64,000 nt of DNA, taken from assembly GCF_016908415.1 (NCBI RefSeq), contig NZ_JAFBDW010000006.1:62001-126000 (forward strand), in the 5' to 3' direction. Each line of letters starts with the position of its first letter. Within the stretch, counting starts at the first letter, position 1. Position numbers and translations under genes: made by a program. Shown piece after piece: positions 50,808-60,189 of the stretch. The notes below the pieces were generated by a model. That model ran no database searches and was not told where the DNA came from. It was given only the letters and a program-made list of their open reading frames with translations. The DNA is from Caldicoprobacter guelmensis (lineage in GTDB: Bacteria > Bacillota > Clostridia > Caldicoprobacterales > Caldicoprobacteraceae).

Positions 50808-52145
50808 ATGGATAAATACGATGTGGCCGTTATTGGTGGTGGCGTATCCGGTGCAGTGGCAGCAATCGCTGCAGCGAGGGCGGGTGCCAAGACGCTTTTG
50901 GTTGAGCGGTATGGGTTTGTAGGGGGTTCACTGACCAACATGGGCGTTGGCCCCATGATGACATTCCATGCAGGTCAAAGGCAGGTGATAAAGGGTATAC
51001 CCCAGGAAATAGTTGATAGGCTTGTTGAATTAGGAGGAAGTCCCGGACACGTCGTTGACACAACGGGATTTGTAAGCACCGTCACACCGTTTAACCCTGA
51101 GATGTTGAAATACGTGCTGGAGAATATGCTGCTTGAAAGCGGGGTATCACTTTTGTATCACAGCTTCATGTTCGGAGTGGAGATGGATGGTCCATGCATT
51201 AAATCAGTACAGGTAGTAAATAAGTCAGGGAAGGGCAATATTGAAGCAAAAGTGTACATCGATGCAACGGGAGATGCCGACCTTGCTGCCCGAAGCGGTG
51301 TGGATTATTTGATGGGGAGAGAAAAGGATCATTTGACTCAACCGATGACCATGAACGTGAGGATTGGGAATGTAGATATAGATGCCATAAAAGATTACAT
51401 GCTTAAAAATCCGGCCGAATTTAGAATGATAGCTCAAGATGAAATTAAAAATGCCAGGAGGTTGTCGGTTAACGGTTTTTATTCTATCTTAAATGAGGCT
51501 AAGAAAAAAGGGGAAATAAGTTTTGAGCGGGATATGGTATTGTTCTTTGAAACTAACACTCCTGGTGAAGTCATAGTCAACATGACAAGGGTACAGAGGT
51601 TAAACGGTACCAGTGCCAAAGATTTAACCTGTGCAGAGATTGTTGGCAGAAGGCAGGCTGTGGAAGTGTACAATTTCTTGAGGAAGAGAATACCTGGTTT
51701 TAGAAATTCTATCTTGCTCTCTACCGGCCCTCAGATTGGGGTGAGGGAGACTAGAAAAATAATCGGTGAGTATGTACTGACTGCTGAGGACTTAATAAAT
51801 AACAGGAAATTTGAAGATTGCATTGCCAAAGGGGGGTATCCTGTGGACATACATTCCCCTGACAGTGCGAATGTGGTGTACATGCATTTGAAGGAAGGCA
51901 CAGACTATGATATACCCTACAGGTGCTTATACAGCAGAAAAGTGAGCAATCTGCTTGTGGCAGGAAGGTGCATATCATCAACCCATGAAGCGAATGCCGC
52001 AGTGAGGGTATCGCCCATTGCTATGGCGACGGGGCAGGCTGCTGGAGTGGCTGCCAGCATTGCTGCTTTAAACAGCATAGCTCCTTGGGAGGTGGATATA
52101 AATATCTTAAGGGGTATATTGATTGAGCAGGGCGCATGTGTATGA
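50808..52145 (+). CDS. FAD-dependent oxidoreductase (FAD_oxidored family)
   Basis: About 445 aa. N-terminal Rossmann dinucleotide fold YDVAVIGGGVSGAVAAIAAARAGAKTLLVER (G-x-G-x2-G and terminal Glu binding the ribose), GGSLTNMGVG, VYIDATGDADLAARSG, and the C-terminal RCISSTHEANAAVRVSPIAMATGQAAGVAA which closes the FAD site. Members oxidise or reduce various organic acids; substrate unknown. ATG 50808 follows AAGAGGTGATAG. Last gene of the ROK-regulated cluster. The 260 bp after it (52146-52406) holds no gene. Confidence 0.85.
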   Translation: MDKYDVAVIGGGVSGAVAAIAAARAGAKTLLVERYGFVGGSLTNMGVGPMMTFHAGQRQVIKGIPQEIVDRLVELGGSPGHVVDTTGFVSTVTPFNPEMLKYVLENMLLESGVSLLYHSFMFGVEMDGPCIKSVQVVNKSGKGNIEAKVYIDATGDADLAARSGVDYLMGREKDHLTQPMTMNVRIGNVDIDAIKDYMLKNPAEFRMIAQDEIKNARRLSVNGFYSILNEAKKKGEISFERDMVLFFETNTPGEVIVNMTRVQRLNGTSAKDLTCAEIVGRRQAVEVYNFLRKRIPGFRNSILLSTGPQIGVRETRKIIGEYVLTAEDLINNRKFEDCIAKGGYPVDIHSPDSANVVYMHLKEGTDYDIPYRCLYSRKVSNLLVAGRCISSTHEANAAVRVSPIAMATGQAAGVAASIAALNSIAPWEVDINILRGILIEQGACV

Positions 52146-52406
52146 CAGTAGGCTCAGCCAATTTCCCCAACTCTTAATTATAATGTGCCTGTTTAAGCTG
52201 GGACCGCTTGAACTTGGAAAATCCATCCATAGAGTGTGAGTTTTGTGGCAAATATTCTTAAAGAGCAAGATAAGGCATAAAATAGTAGGCACAAGGTGTG
52301 CCTTGACTGCTTTGGGGAGCAAAAATAGGTTTTTAGGTTTTTTACCCCTATTGACAAATGTGAAGTTTGAAGTATATAATATCATCGTAAAGTTTAATAG
52401 GGGGGC

Positions 52407-52482
52407 GGGACCTTAGCTCAGCTGGGAGAGCGCCACACTCACATTGTGGAGGCCACTGGTTCGAGTCCAGTAGGTCCCACCA
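52407..52482 (+). tRNA. tRNA-Val (anticodon CAC)
   Basis: Full cloverleaf, 76 nt with encoded CCA: acceptor stem 52407-52413 with 52472-52478 (GGGACCT/AGGTCCC), D arm GCTC...GAGC, anticodon stem CCACA/TGTGG around the loop CTCACAT (anticodon CAC at 52440-52442), T arm ACTGG-TTCGAGT-CCAGT, discriminator A79 and CCA end. Reads GUG codons. Confidence 0.96.
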
Positions 52483-52494
52483 GTGAAATCTAAA

Positions 52495-52525
52495 CCTTCG
52501 GGAAAAGGCCGAAGGTTTTTTGTTT
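52495..52525 (+). terminator. Terminator after tRNA-Val
   Basis: CCTTCGG (52495-52501) with CCGAAGG (52509-52515), extended by AAA/TTT, followed by a T run. Confidence 0.85.
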
Positions 52526-52689
52526 TTATGGGACTATAGTGTGTTTCCCTATTGATCTGCATCTTCAAGTTCACATTCCAGTTTGCCTTGTCAATATACG
52601 CATAAATAATTTTTGAGGTGCCATAATAGGTTTTAGGTTATCACAAGTGGCAGTTTAAAACGCAGGCACTCTGAAAAGGTGTGGGGCAC

Positions 52690-54552
52690 ATGTTAAAGGT
52701 TATTAAGGCGGTTATAGACTTTTTTACATATAAGCCTCATTCTAACATTAATAGGGGAGGATATACGCATTCTAGGCAAAGGGATCAGTCATTTTATAAT
52801 CTTGGTGTGCATGATGATCAGCAAAATAACAACGAAAGGGTAGACTGGCAACAGATTTTAAATCGGGCAAAACAGGAGGGTAGCTACTTCTTTCAGCAAA
52901 ACCAGGAAGGGAATTGTAAGGTATCTGATGCTGGTGGGCAACTGGATAACTTTTCTCCCACCGGCACAATCAAGCCAACCATCATAGTAAAGAAGAGAAA
53001 CCGGCGAAATAAAAATGTTATAAGTACTCAGCAAACACAAATCGATGAAGAGGATATAGATTTGATCAAAAACGGCATGGTGGCCTTAAATATTGACGTT
53101 AACATGGAGTATGTGAAATACAGATTTAGCGTGCCGAAGAATCAAGATATAGTCATCAGGGAGTTCAATGTCGCAAAAAGGTTTAAGGCTTTCCTTGTAT
53201 TTGTAGACGGGATGATGGATAAGACGGTCATCAATCAATTTGTATTGCCTCAACTTATGGATGACGGGAATTTCAGAGAATTTAACCAGGGTGATATCCT
53301 GGACTATATAGTGAGAAACGTAGTTTCCGTCTACCAGGTTACTAAACTTAGAGAGTATGATAGGATAATTCCTCAAATTTTAAACGGGGTAACTGCACTG
53401 TTTATTGATGGTTGCAATGAAGCGCTGTTGATTGAGAGCCGAGGATTTGAAAAGAGGAGTATAGAGGCTCCCAGAACTGAGAACGTTATAAGAGGGCCGC
53501 AAGAGGGTTTTACAGAAAATTTGAGAACCAATCTTTCTTTGCTCAGGAGAATAATAAAAAACGAAAAATTGATAACTGAAATGCTTCCGGTGGGTGATAA
53601 AAATAAGATCAATTGTGCCTTGGTTTATTTGGAGGATACCGCAGATCCTGAACTGGTAAAAGAAGTAAAGAGACGGATAAGAAATATAAGGCACGATTTT
53701 GTAGAGTCAAGTGGAATGCTGGAGCAACTTATCGAGGATAATCCTTTTATGCTTTTCCCACAAGTTATAAGCACTGAAAGGCCTGACAGGGCCGCTTCTT
53801 TTATCATGGAGGGGCAGGTGGTCATAGTGTGTGAGGGTTCGCCTTTTGTGATAGCAGTACCTGTCACCTTCTTTCACCTATTGCATTCCTCGGAGGATAC
53901 GATGCTTAGGTGGCAGTATGGCGCCTTTATCCGACTTACTCGCTTTATAGGGGTGTTAGTTGCTGCGTTAGTGCCGGGGCTGTGGATGGCGCTTGTGCAG
54001 TTCCATAGCGAGATGATACCTACTCCTCTCCTGTTGTCAATACTTAAGATGAGGGAGGCTGTGCCATTCCCTGTTGTGGTTGAGGTGTTGACTATGGAGG
54101 TGGCGTTTGAATTAATCCGTGAGGGAGGAATCAGGGTCCCGGGCCTTATAGGCCAAACATTGGGCATTATAGGTGCTTTAATACTGGGACAGGCTGCTGT
54201 GGCAGCAGGGCTTGTCAGTCCCATACTCATCATCATAGTAGCGATAACAGGAATTGGGAACTTTGTCATACCAAATTATTCCCTGGCAATGGCCATAAGA
54301 ATTGTGAGGTTTTTCTTCATATTAATGGGGACTGTTTTGGGGTTTTACGGTATTTCTGTTGGCTTGACTATATTGATGGTTTTGACTTGTAGTATGAAAT
54401 CGTTTGGGGTGCCATTTTTAACGCCCTTTACTCCTAAGACAAAGCGCAGTAGTGATTTAATCGTCAGAAAGCCTTTGTACGAAGAAGTGGTAACAGAAGA
54501 TTATATGGATGCAGTGAATAGAGAAAGCGGTGTGTATCCTAAAAAGAGGTGA
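52690..54552 (+). CDS. Spore germination protein, GerA family (A subunit)
   Basis: About 620 aa. A long N-terminal hydrophilic region (rich in Asn, Gln and Lys to about residue 100), the GerA N-terminal domain (NMEYVKYRF, AFLVFVDGMMDKTVINQFVLPQL), then five or six helices in the C-terminal third, with LRWQYGAFIRLTRFIGV, VEVLTMEVAFELIREGGIRVPG and IGQTLGIIGALILGQAAVAAG. The GerA subunit lies in the spore inner membrane and with B and C forms the receptor for small germinants. ATG 52690 (GTG 52681 also possible). Followed by gerB. Confidence 0.94.
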   Translation: MLKVIKAVIDFFTYKPHSNINRGGYTHSRQRDQSFYNLGVHDDQQNNNERVDWQQILNRAKQEGSYFFQQNQEGNCKVSDAGGQLDNFSPTGTIKPTIIVKKRNRRNKNVISTQQTQIDEEDIDLIKNGMVALNIDVNMEYVKYRFSVPKNQDIVIREFNVAKRFKAFLVFVDGMMDKTVINQFVLPQLMDDGNFREFNQGDILDYIVRNVVSVYQVTKLREYDRIIPQILNGVTALFIDGCNEALLIESRGFEKRSIEAPRTENVIRGPQEGFTENLRTNLSLLRRIIKNEKLITEMLPVGDKNKINCALVYLEDTADPELVKEVKRRIRNIRHDFVESSGMLEQLIEDNPFMLFPQVISTERPDRAASFIMEGQVVIVCEGSPFVIAVPVTFFHLLHSSEDTMLRWQYGAFIRLTRFIGVLVAALVPGLWMALVQFHSEMIPTPLLLSILKMREAVPFPVVVEVLTMEVAFELIREGGIRVPGLIGQTLGIIGALILGQAAVAAGLVSPILIIIVAITGIGNFVIPNYSLAMAIRIVRFFFILMGTVLGFYGISVGLTILMVLTCSMKSFGVPFLTPFTPKTKRSSDLIVRKPLYEEVVTEDYMDAVNRESGVYPKKR

Positions 54553-54559
54553 ATGGTCG

Positions 54560-55654
54560 TTGTTAAGTGAGGGTAAATTTGGAAATAAAGAAGCCATTTC
54601 TGTCCTGGTGATTGCTTGTATGGCAAAGGAATTTTTTACTGATCCAAATGTAATAATGAGGAAAGTAGGGACAGCAGGGTGGTATATGGTTTTAATAAGT
54701 GCATCTGTTGCGGTGATGGGATTGACGTCTGTATATTTTTTGCTCAGACGATTCCCCGGAAGCAATTTAATGGAAATATACGATGCTATATTTGGAAAAT
54801 ATATTGGGTCTATTTTCTCTTTTACAGTAGCTTTTGTATTGCTTTTTTGGGCTGCGATGAATTTGAGGGAATATGTTGAAATAATAAAGATATACGTGTT
54901 TCCCAAAACCCCACCGATTTATTTAGTAGGTTCAGTTGCAGTTACTGCGATCATTTTGAGCTTTATAGGGTTGGAGAGTTTAGCCAGGTATTCAAAGCTT
55001 GCAGGGTATGCTATGCTAATAGGATTCACAATATTGTTGGCGCTTTCATCTAGATTTTTTCAATTTTACCGTATTTATCCTTTATTGGGGTATGGTTTGA
55101 AAAATACCATTGTTGAGGGCTTTTTGAGAAGTTCAATATATGGTGAAATAACCCTTGTGGGCATATTTGCAAAATCTCTGCACAGCATACAGGACATAAA
55201 AAAGGTAGGGTATACCAGCTTAATTATGGCAGCTTCTCTCATGTTTTTGATGCAGCTGGGACTAACTTTAATCTTTACATACCCTTTTGGCAAGGAACTC
55301 ACTGCACCCTTGTATGCCGGTGCATCGCTCATCCACTATGGGGCCTTCTTTCAAAGGGTGGAATCGCTGTTCCTTTTTATATGGAACATCAGTACGCTCA
55401 TATCTACGCCCTTTCTGTTTTGTATGGTGTTGTCCATATATTCGCATGTTTTTAGTATAGATGATATAAGGCCCATCGCAATTCCTTTTTCGTTTTTAAT
55501 GATTGCCTTTTCATTAATTCCCTCAAACATTGTGGAACTGGTACAATTTTACATCAGGTATTTAAGGGAATTTGGTTGGATAGTATTTTATGCTCTCCCC
55601 TTTGTTGCTCTGATGGTGAGTATGTTAACCCAAAAGAAGGGTATGCAGGAATGA
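54560..55654 (+). CDS. Spore germination protein, GerB family (endospore permease-like)
   Basis: About 364 aa from TTG 54560 (after AGAGGTGA); ten helices of the amino-acid permease fold, as in GerAB/GerKB. Features such as TDPNVIMRKVGTAGWYMVLIS and a motif PGSNLMEIYDAIFG are those of the family. The B subunit binds germinant (amino acid or similar) in the membrane. Its last codons overlap the next gene (ATGA). Confidence 0.9.
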   Translation: MLSEGKFGNKEAISVLVIACMAKEFFTDPNVIMRKVGTAGWYMVLISASVAVMGLTSVYFLLRRFPGSNLMEIYDAIFGKYIGSIFSFTVAFVLLFWAAMNLREYVEIIKIYVFPKTPPIYLVGSVAVTAIILSFIGLESLARYSKLAGYAMLIGFTILLALSSRFFQFYRIYPLLGYGLKNTIVEGFLRSSIYGEITLVGIFAKSLHSIQDIKKVGYTSLIMAASLMFLMQLGLTLIFTYPFGKELTAPLYAGASLIHYGAFFQRVESLFLFIWNISTLISTPFLFCMVLSIYSHVFSIDDIRPIAIPFSFLMIAFSLIPSNIVELVQFYIRYLREFGWIVFYALPFVALMVSMLTQKKGMQE

Positions 55655-56928
55655 GGAGGATATCAACTGTAGTTCTGCTGTGTACAATACTATTTATGCT
55701 GTCGAGTTGCTACGACGCCAGGGATATCAACGATGCTGCTTACGTCTTGTTAATAGGGATAGATAGGGGGATATCTGACAAATTCAGGGTTACTTTTAAA
55801 TTTCCCGCGTTTGAAGCTGGGGGAGCACAGGGTGAAGGAGTAAGTGGTGCCGAATCTCCTGGTAATGAGGTGAACTATAAAACTTTGACCATAGATGCGC
55901 CTTCATTTAATGCAGCCCTTGAACTGGCCAATACAAGCATACCTAGGACGCTTAATTTTATGCATGCACAATTTATAGTTATCTCTGAAGATATTGCTAA
56001 AGCTAGATTGGTGGGGGAGTTTTTAGCACCGATAGTTAGAAACAGCTCTATCAGGTATAGCACACGCTTGCTAATAGCAAAGAAAAGTGCCGCTGAGTTT
56101 GTTGAACTGCTGGAACCGTTTGGTGGGAGCGATATTACGAGGATGTGTGAAAATTTGATGAAACAGGCGCAGGAAACGGGTTTGTTTGCAGACCTTACCC
56201 TGTATGACCTGCACGATTGTATGACATCGCCATATCATCAACCCGTAGCTGTTTTAGCAGCGGTAAATAAGGGCGAAAATTTTATAGAGAAAGGGCCTAA
56301 ATGGGCTACAAACTACAATATACCCGGGGAATATTATGCCGGGGATGTGCCGCGTAAAAAAGGTAGCAAGATTGAGCTGTTAGGGTTGGCGGTGTTTAAC
56401 GGTGATAGGATGGTAGGTAAACTTACAGGGCATGAGAGCCGATTACTGGCTATGGCGAAAGGAGAGTTCAAAAAAGGGACATACACCATTCCGGATCCCC
56501 GACGTCCTGAGTTTAATGTGGACCTTGAGGTAAGGGAAGCAAGGCAGCCCGATATAAAGGTCCGGTTTGAAGGTGGAAAGCCTTTTGTTAGTTTAAAACT
56601 GTATCTTGAAGGAGATGTACAGAGTATACAGAGCGGTATTTACTATGAGACCCCTGAAATGCTGCCAGTGCTAGAAAAAGCGTTTGAGAAGTTTATAAAA
56701 AGAGAGTTGGACAAGACTATTGAAAAGACGCAGCGTCTCAACTGTGATGTGTTTCACTTTGGCCATACTGCCGTAAAGCATTTTGCAACCATACAGGAAT
56801 GGGAGGCCTATGATTGGAATAGCCATTACAAGGACGCCGAGATATACACAGAGGTAGACTTTAAAATAAGGCGCACGGGTACTATGATCTATAGTTCTAA
56901 AATAAAATACTCAGGTGAGGATAAATGA
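55651..56928 (+). CDS. Spore germination lipoprotein, GerC family (Ger(x)C)
   Basis: About 425 aa from ATG 55651; the frame open from 55576 belongs to overlap with gerB. Signal peptide with lipobox LSSC (Cys near residue 20) predicts a lipid-anchored protein. The N-terminus CYDARDINDAAYVLLIGIDRG is the GerC signature, and the body consists of the three usual domains. Completes a gerA-gerB-gerC receptor. Ends overlapping a 52-codon ORF. Confidence 0.94.
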   Translation: MRRISTVVLLCTILFMLSSCYDARDINDAAYVLLIGIDRGISDKFRVTFKFPAFEAGGAQGEGVSGAESPGNEVNYKTLTIDAPSFNAALELANTSIPRTLNFMHAQFIVISEDIAKARLVGEFLAPIVRNSSIRYSTRLLIAKKSAAEFVELLEPFGGSDITRMCENLMKQAQETGLFADLTLYDLHDCMTSPYHQPVAVLAAVNKGENFIEKGPKWATNYNIPGEYYAGDVPRKKGSKIELLGLAVFNGDRMVGKLTGHESRLLAMAKGEFKKGTYTIPDPRRPEFNVDLEVREARQPDIKVRFEGGKPFVSLKLYLEGDVQSIQSGIYYETPEMLPVLEKAFEKFIKRELDKTIEKTQRLNCDVFHFGHTAVKHFATIQEWEAYDWNSHYKDAEIYTEVDFKIRRTGTMIYSSKIKYSGEDK

Positions 56929-57083
56929 AGTATATTATTGTAGGCTTTATACTCATTTGTTGTGGATACAGTTTAAGTTATGCGAAGTACTGTTGGAATA
57001 ATAAAAATAAACTAGCAGCGGTAGGCACTGTAATTGTGGTGGCTGCGGCTGTCATTTTGCCGGTGTTGATGCTGACCAAATAA
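56925..57083 (+). CDS. Small two-helix membrane protein cotranslated with gerC, 52 aa
   Basis: Below usual ORF cut-offs. ATG 56925 overlaps the gerC stop (ATGA), with GGTGAGG a few bases upstream; stop TAA 57081-57083. Sequence MKYIIVGFILICCGYSLSYA then KYCWNNKNK and a second hydrophobic helix AAVGTVIVVAAAVILPVLM. Some Bacillus germinant receptor operons carry a small two-TM 'D subunit' gene; this may be an analogue, but I have no alignment to prove it. Confidence 0.7.
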   Translation: MKYIIVGFILICCGYSLSYAKYCWNNKNKLAAVGTVIVVAAAVILPVLMLTK

Positions 57084-57104
57084 AAGAATGCTTATTGTCT
57101 TCTG

Positions 57105-57136
57105 AAAGCCCTGTAGGTGAAGTTTGCGGGGCTTTT
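57105..57136 (+). terminator. Terminator of the ger operon
   Basis: AAAGCCC (57105-57111) and GGGCTTT (57129-57135), 17-nt loop, TT tail. Modest. Confidence 0.6.
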
Positions 57137-57319
57137 GACGTTTAAGCAAGCACAATTTATAAAAGTATTGCGTGTGTAGTGATAATATGATACTATTATG
57201 TAGGTATTTTGTGCTTGTAACTTTTAAGATATTGTCAATATATGTATTTGTTTGGATGTAGTTGGAGAGTATGTTTTTATGATGATGTTGAGAATTTATG
57301 TAGTGGAAGGAAGAGGAGG

Positions 57320-58372
57320 ATGACGGTTTCATTTGTAGAGTTTTTGCAACAGTTATTTACAATACCCGCACTTTTTATAACAACTCTATTGACTTTATCA
57401 GTCATATTGGTTAACGGTTGGACCGATGCTCCTAACGCTATTGCTACTTGTATCTCTACCCGATCTTTAAGCCCACGCTGGGCGGTACTGCTGGCTACGG
57501 TGTTCAACTTTTTGGGCGTATTTGTTATGACTGTCATCAATAATTCTGTTGCTATGACGGTTTATAAGATGGTAGATTTCCGCGGTGATACCCATACGGC
57601 GTTGGTGGCGCTGTGTGCCGCTTTATTTGCTATAGTAACGTGGGCTACTGCAGCTTGGTGGTTTGGAATCCCTACAAGTGAAAGCCACGCCCTTATAGCC
57701 GGTCTTTCAGGAGCGGCTATAGCGCTTCAAGGAGGATTTGCGGGCATAAATGGACAAGAGTGGGTGAAAGTATTGTATGGTCTCGTGCTGTCCACGTTTC
57801 TGGGGTTTGGGCTTGGTTTTATAATGGTGAGGCTGGTGGAGTTTTTGTTTAAAAAGGCGGACCGGCGGAAGACAGTAGGATTTTTCCAAACTGCCCAGAT
57901 ATTTGGTGCTGCTGCCATGGGGTTTATGCATGGTGCGCAGGATGGGCAAAAGTTTATGAGCGTATTTTTGCTGGGAATGTTTCTGGTAAAGGGACAGGTT
58001 GAAACAGGCCAGTTTCAAATTCCCATGTGGCTTATAATGTTGTGTTCTCTGGTAATGGCGCTGGGAACTTCGGTGGGTGGTTACAGAATCATCAAGTCGG
58101 TAGGTATGGATATGGTAAAGTTAGAAAAGTATCAGGGTTTTTCGGCTGATTTGGCTGCAGCTTTGTGCCTGCTTTTATCTTCTTTGGTGGGTTTCCCAGT
58201 GAGCACTACCCATACTAAAACCACGGCCATCATGGGCGTAGGGTCAGCCAAACGCATTTCCTCGGTAAACTGGTCGGTGGTACAGGACATGGTGCTTACG
58301 TGGATTTTGACTTTTCCGGGTTGTGGTCTTATTGGGTTTTTAATGGCCAAGCTGTTTATATGGCTCTTCTGA
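57320..58372 (+). CDS. Inorganic phosphate transporter, PiT family
   Basis: About 350 aa. The two PiT signatures are present: VNGWTDAPNAIATCIS near residues 28-43 and GFPVSTTHTKTTAIMGVGSAKR near 290-312, which line the phosphate pathway. About ten helices; cation-coupled uptake of phosphate. ATG 57320 follows GGAAGGAAGAGG; the open frame from 57242 continues into a low-complexity region that does not resemble the family. Followed by its DUF47 partner. Confidence 0.93.
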   Translation: MTVSFVEFLQQLFTIPALFITTLLTLSVILVNGWTDAPNAIATCISTRSLSPRWAVLLATVFNFLGVFVMTVINNSVAMTVYKMVDFRGDTHTALVALCAALFAIVTWATAAWWFGIPTSESHALIAGLSGAAIALQGGFAGINGQEWVKVLYGLVLSTFLGFGLGFIMVRLVEFLFKKADRRKTVGFFQTAQIFGAAAMGFMHGAQDGQKFMSVFLLGMFLVKGQVETGQFQIPMWLIMLCSLVMALGTSVGGYRIIKSVGMDMVKLEKYQGFSADLAAALCLLLSSLVGFPVSTTHTKTTAIMGVGSAKRISSVNWSVVQDMVLTWILTFPGCGLIGFLMAKLFIWLF

Positions 58373-58448
58373 TAGCTTGATTGTTTTAAATCAAAAAAAG
58401 GTAATAGATATTCTGTAAAATTTATATAAGGAAAAATAGGAGGGTTAT

Positions 58449-59072
58449 ATGTTAGGGAAAAGAGGTTATAACTATTACGAAATGTTTAAGAAGGTCGCTG
58501 GTTATGCATGCGAGGCCTCACAGATGTTGCAGACCACCATTGACAATTACAAAGTCGAGGTGCTTTCACGTAAGATAACTGAAATACACAACATAGAGCA
58601 TACTGCTGATGCTGAGAAGCATGAGATGCTGCGCCACCTGCTAAAAGAGTTTTTGCCTCCAATAGAACGTGAAGACATTATAAGGTTGGCAGAGCAAGTT
58701 GATAACGTGGTGGATTCCATTGAAGAGATATTGATGCGCCTTTATATGTACAACATAAAGTCCATACGGCACGAGAGCTATGAATTTGTAAAAATAATAT
58801 CAAAAAGCACAGCAACGTTAAGGGAATTGATGAACGAGTTCCCACATTTCCGCAAATCTTCTACTATTCATAAGTATATTGTGGAGTTAAACGACATGGA
58901 AGAAGAAGGCGACAGGCTGTATACTGCGGCTTTGAGAAGGCTTTATGTGGAGTCACAGGACCCTATAGAGGTTATAGCTTGGACGCAGGTCTTTGAATGC
59001 TTTGAGAATTGCTGCGATGTGTGTGAAGAGGTTGCCGATATAGTCGAAAGCATAATAATGAAAAACATCTGA
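58449..59072 (+). CDS. DUF47 (PhoU-like) phosphate transport regulator
   Basis: 207 aa, all-helical. Contains paired PhoU-type metal-binding helices: KITEIHNIEHTADAEKHEML and AEQVDNVVDSIEEILMR, EMEEEGDRLYTAAL-like (NDMEEEGDRLY), and FENCCDVCEEVADIVESI. DUF47 proteins are encoded next to PiT transporters and are thought to regulate them. RBS AGGAGGG before ATG. The gap from 59073 to 59217 contains only a 28-codon basic ORF. Confidence 0.92.
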   Translation: MLGKRGYNYYEMFKKVAGYACEASQMLQTTIDNYKVEVLSRKITEIHNIEHTADAEKHEMLRHLLKEFLPPIEREDIIRLAEQVDNVVDSIEEILMRLYMYNIKSIRHESYEFVKIISKSTATLRELMNEFPHFRKSSTIHKYIVELNDMEEEGDRLYTAALRRLYVESQDPIEVIAWTQVFECFENCCDVCEEVADIVESIIMKNI

Positions 59073-59217
59073 TCAATAGGTGTATGAATTACTCGACAAG
59101 TATAGGATGGGAGTTGCAACCGGCAAAAGACAGAAGAAAAAGAAGCCAAAAGCGAGATTGTGGTTTGTGTTGAGGGGAGAAAGAATTAAATAAGAAGGTT
59201 AAAAAGGGGAGTTAGAC

Positions 59218-59730
59218 ATGGCCTTGATAGAGGTGTTTGAACACCTGGAATGGTTGATGGTACTGCTTTTCATATTGGGGACGGTGCTGGTGGCCATTGA
59301 GTTTATGACGCCCGGGTTTGGTATAGCGGGTACGCTTGGTATTATCTCACTGGTGATAGGCATAGTAGTTGCCTCTCAGGTAGTTTCTCCGCCTGTTTTG
59401 ATGGTTATAATAGTGGTTGTCTTGTTGACCATTGTGTTTCTTTTGTTGTGGGTCTATCGTTCGGCAACAAAGGGAGGTAAAATATCTCGCACTTTGCTGC
59501 TTCATTCTAGGTTGGACAGGGAAAGTGGTTATACCAGCGTACACCTTGAGGATAATTTGGTGGGAATGGAGGGGGTTACTCTCTCCATGCTCAGGCCATC
59601 GGGTACCGCACTGATAGGCAACAAAAGGGTAGATGTGGTGACGGAAGGTGAGTTTATCCCTCAAGGTACAAAGGTGAAGGTAATCAAGGTAGAGGGCTTT
59701 CGCATTGTGGTGGCGCGGGCCGATGATTAA
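59218..59730 (+). CDS. NfeD-like membrane protein (short form)
   Basis: 170 aa. Two or three N-terminal helices (about 12-32, 36-54, 58-80) containing VAIEFMTPGFGIAGTLGIISLVIGI, then a C-terminal OB-fold (about 104-168: DNLVGMEGVTLSMLRPSGTALIGNKRVDVVTEGEFIPQGTKVKVIKVEGFRIVVARADD), characteristic of NfeD. No ClpP-like protease domain, so the short type, which usually accompanies a flotillin; none is in view. Role in membrane microdomain or quality control is from the family. Confidence 0.9.
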   Translation: MALIEVFEHLEWLMVLLFILGTVLVAIEFMTPGFGIAGTLGIISLVIGIVVASQVVSPPVLMVIIVVVLLTIVFLLLWVYRSATKGGKISRTLLLHSRLDRESGYTSVHLEDNLVGMEGVTLSMLRPSGTALIGNKRVDVVTEGEFIPQGTKVKVIKVEGFRIVVARADD

Positions 59731-59844
59731 TGCGGATGAATGCTCCAAGGGTAGATGGCTTGGTATTTATGGATAATATTGAGTGCGAGATGGTTGATGT
59801 GGGGATATGAACAGGTGGCCGCAGTGAATGATAAGGGTGCGTTT

Positions 59845-60132
59845 TCATATATATATCTTTTCTGTACTAAAATCGGTGATGAAGACGCGGCTATCGTTTT
59901 CGACAAACTCTATAATGTTGGATAGCATTCTGTCTACGTGTTGCCCTTCGTTGGACACGCACGCTATGCCCAGGACTGCGCTTTGCCATTTGTCGTTAAG
60001 TCCTACTTCCGCAACGGAAGCGTTAAATCGGCTTTGAAGGCGCTCTATCAGGCTTTTTAATATGCGCCTTTTTTCTTTTAAGGAGAAGGCTTCTTCTATA
60101 AGTAGGTTTACCTTGCAAACGCCGATTACCAT
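59845..60132 (-). CDS. DUF503 (YlxP-like) protein
   Basis: 95 aa. MVIGVCKVNLLIEEAFSLKEKRRILKSLIERLQSRFNASVAEVGLNDKWQSAVLGIACVSNE matches DUF503, a small alpha/beta protein often found with rbfA and truB in Firmicutes. Function is not settled; probably linked to ribosome or tRNA processes. RBS AAAGGGGAAC before ATG 60132. Here it stands alone, convergent with nfeD. Confidence 0.88.
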   Translation of the reverse strand: MVIGVCKVNLLIEEAFSLKEKRRILKSLIERLQSRFNASVAEVGLNDKWQSAVLGIACVSNEGQHVDRMLSNIIEFVENDSRVFITDFSTEKIYI

Positions 60133-60189
60133 AGTATTGTTCCCCTTTCAGACAGTTCAATTATGAGAATAAATTGCCGCTTTATTCTA

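Noticed and set aside
59107..59193. 28-codon Lys/Arg-rich ORF between DUF47 and nfeD
   Set aside because: No clear ribosome binding site and low complexity; not called.
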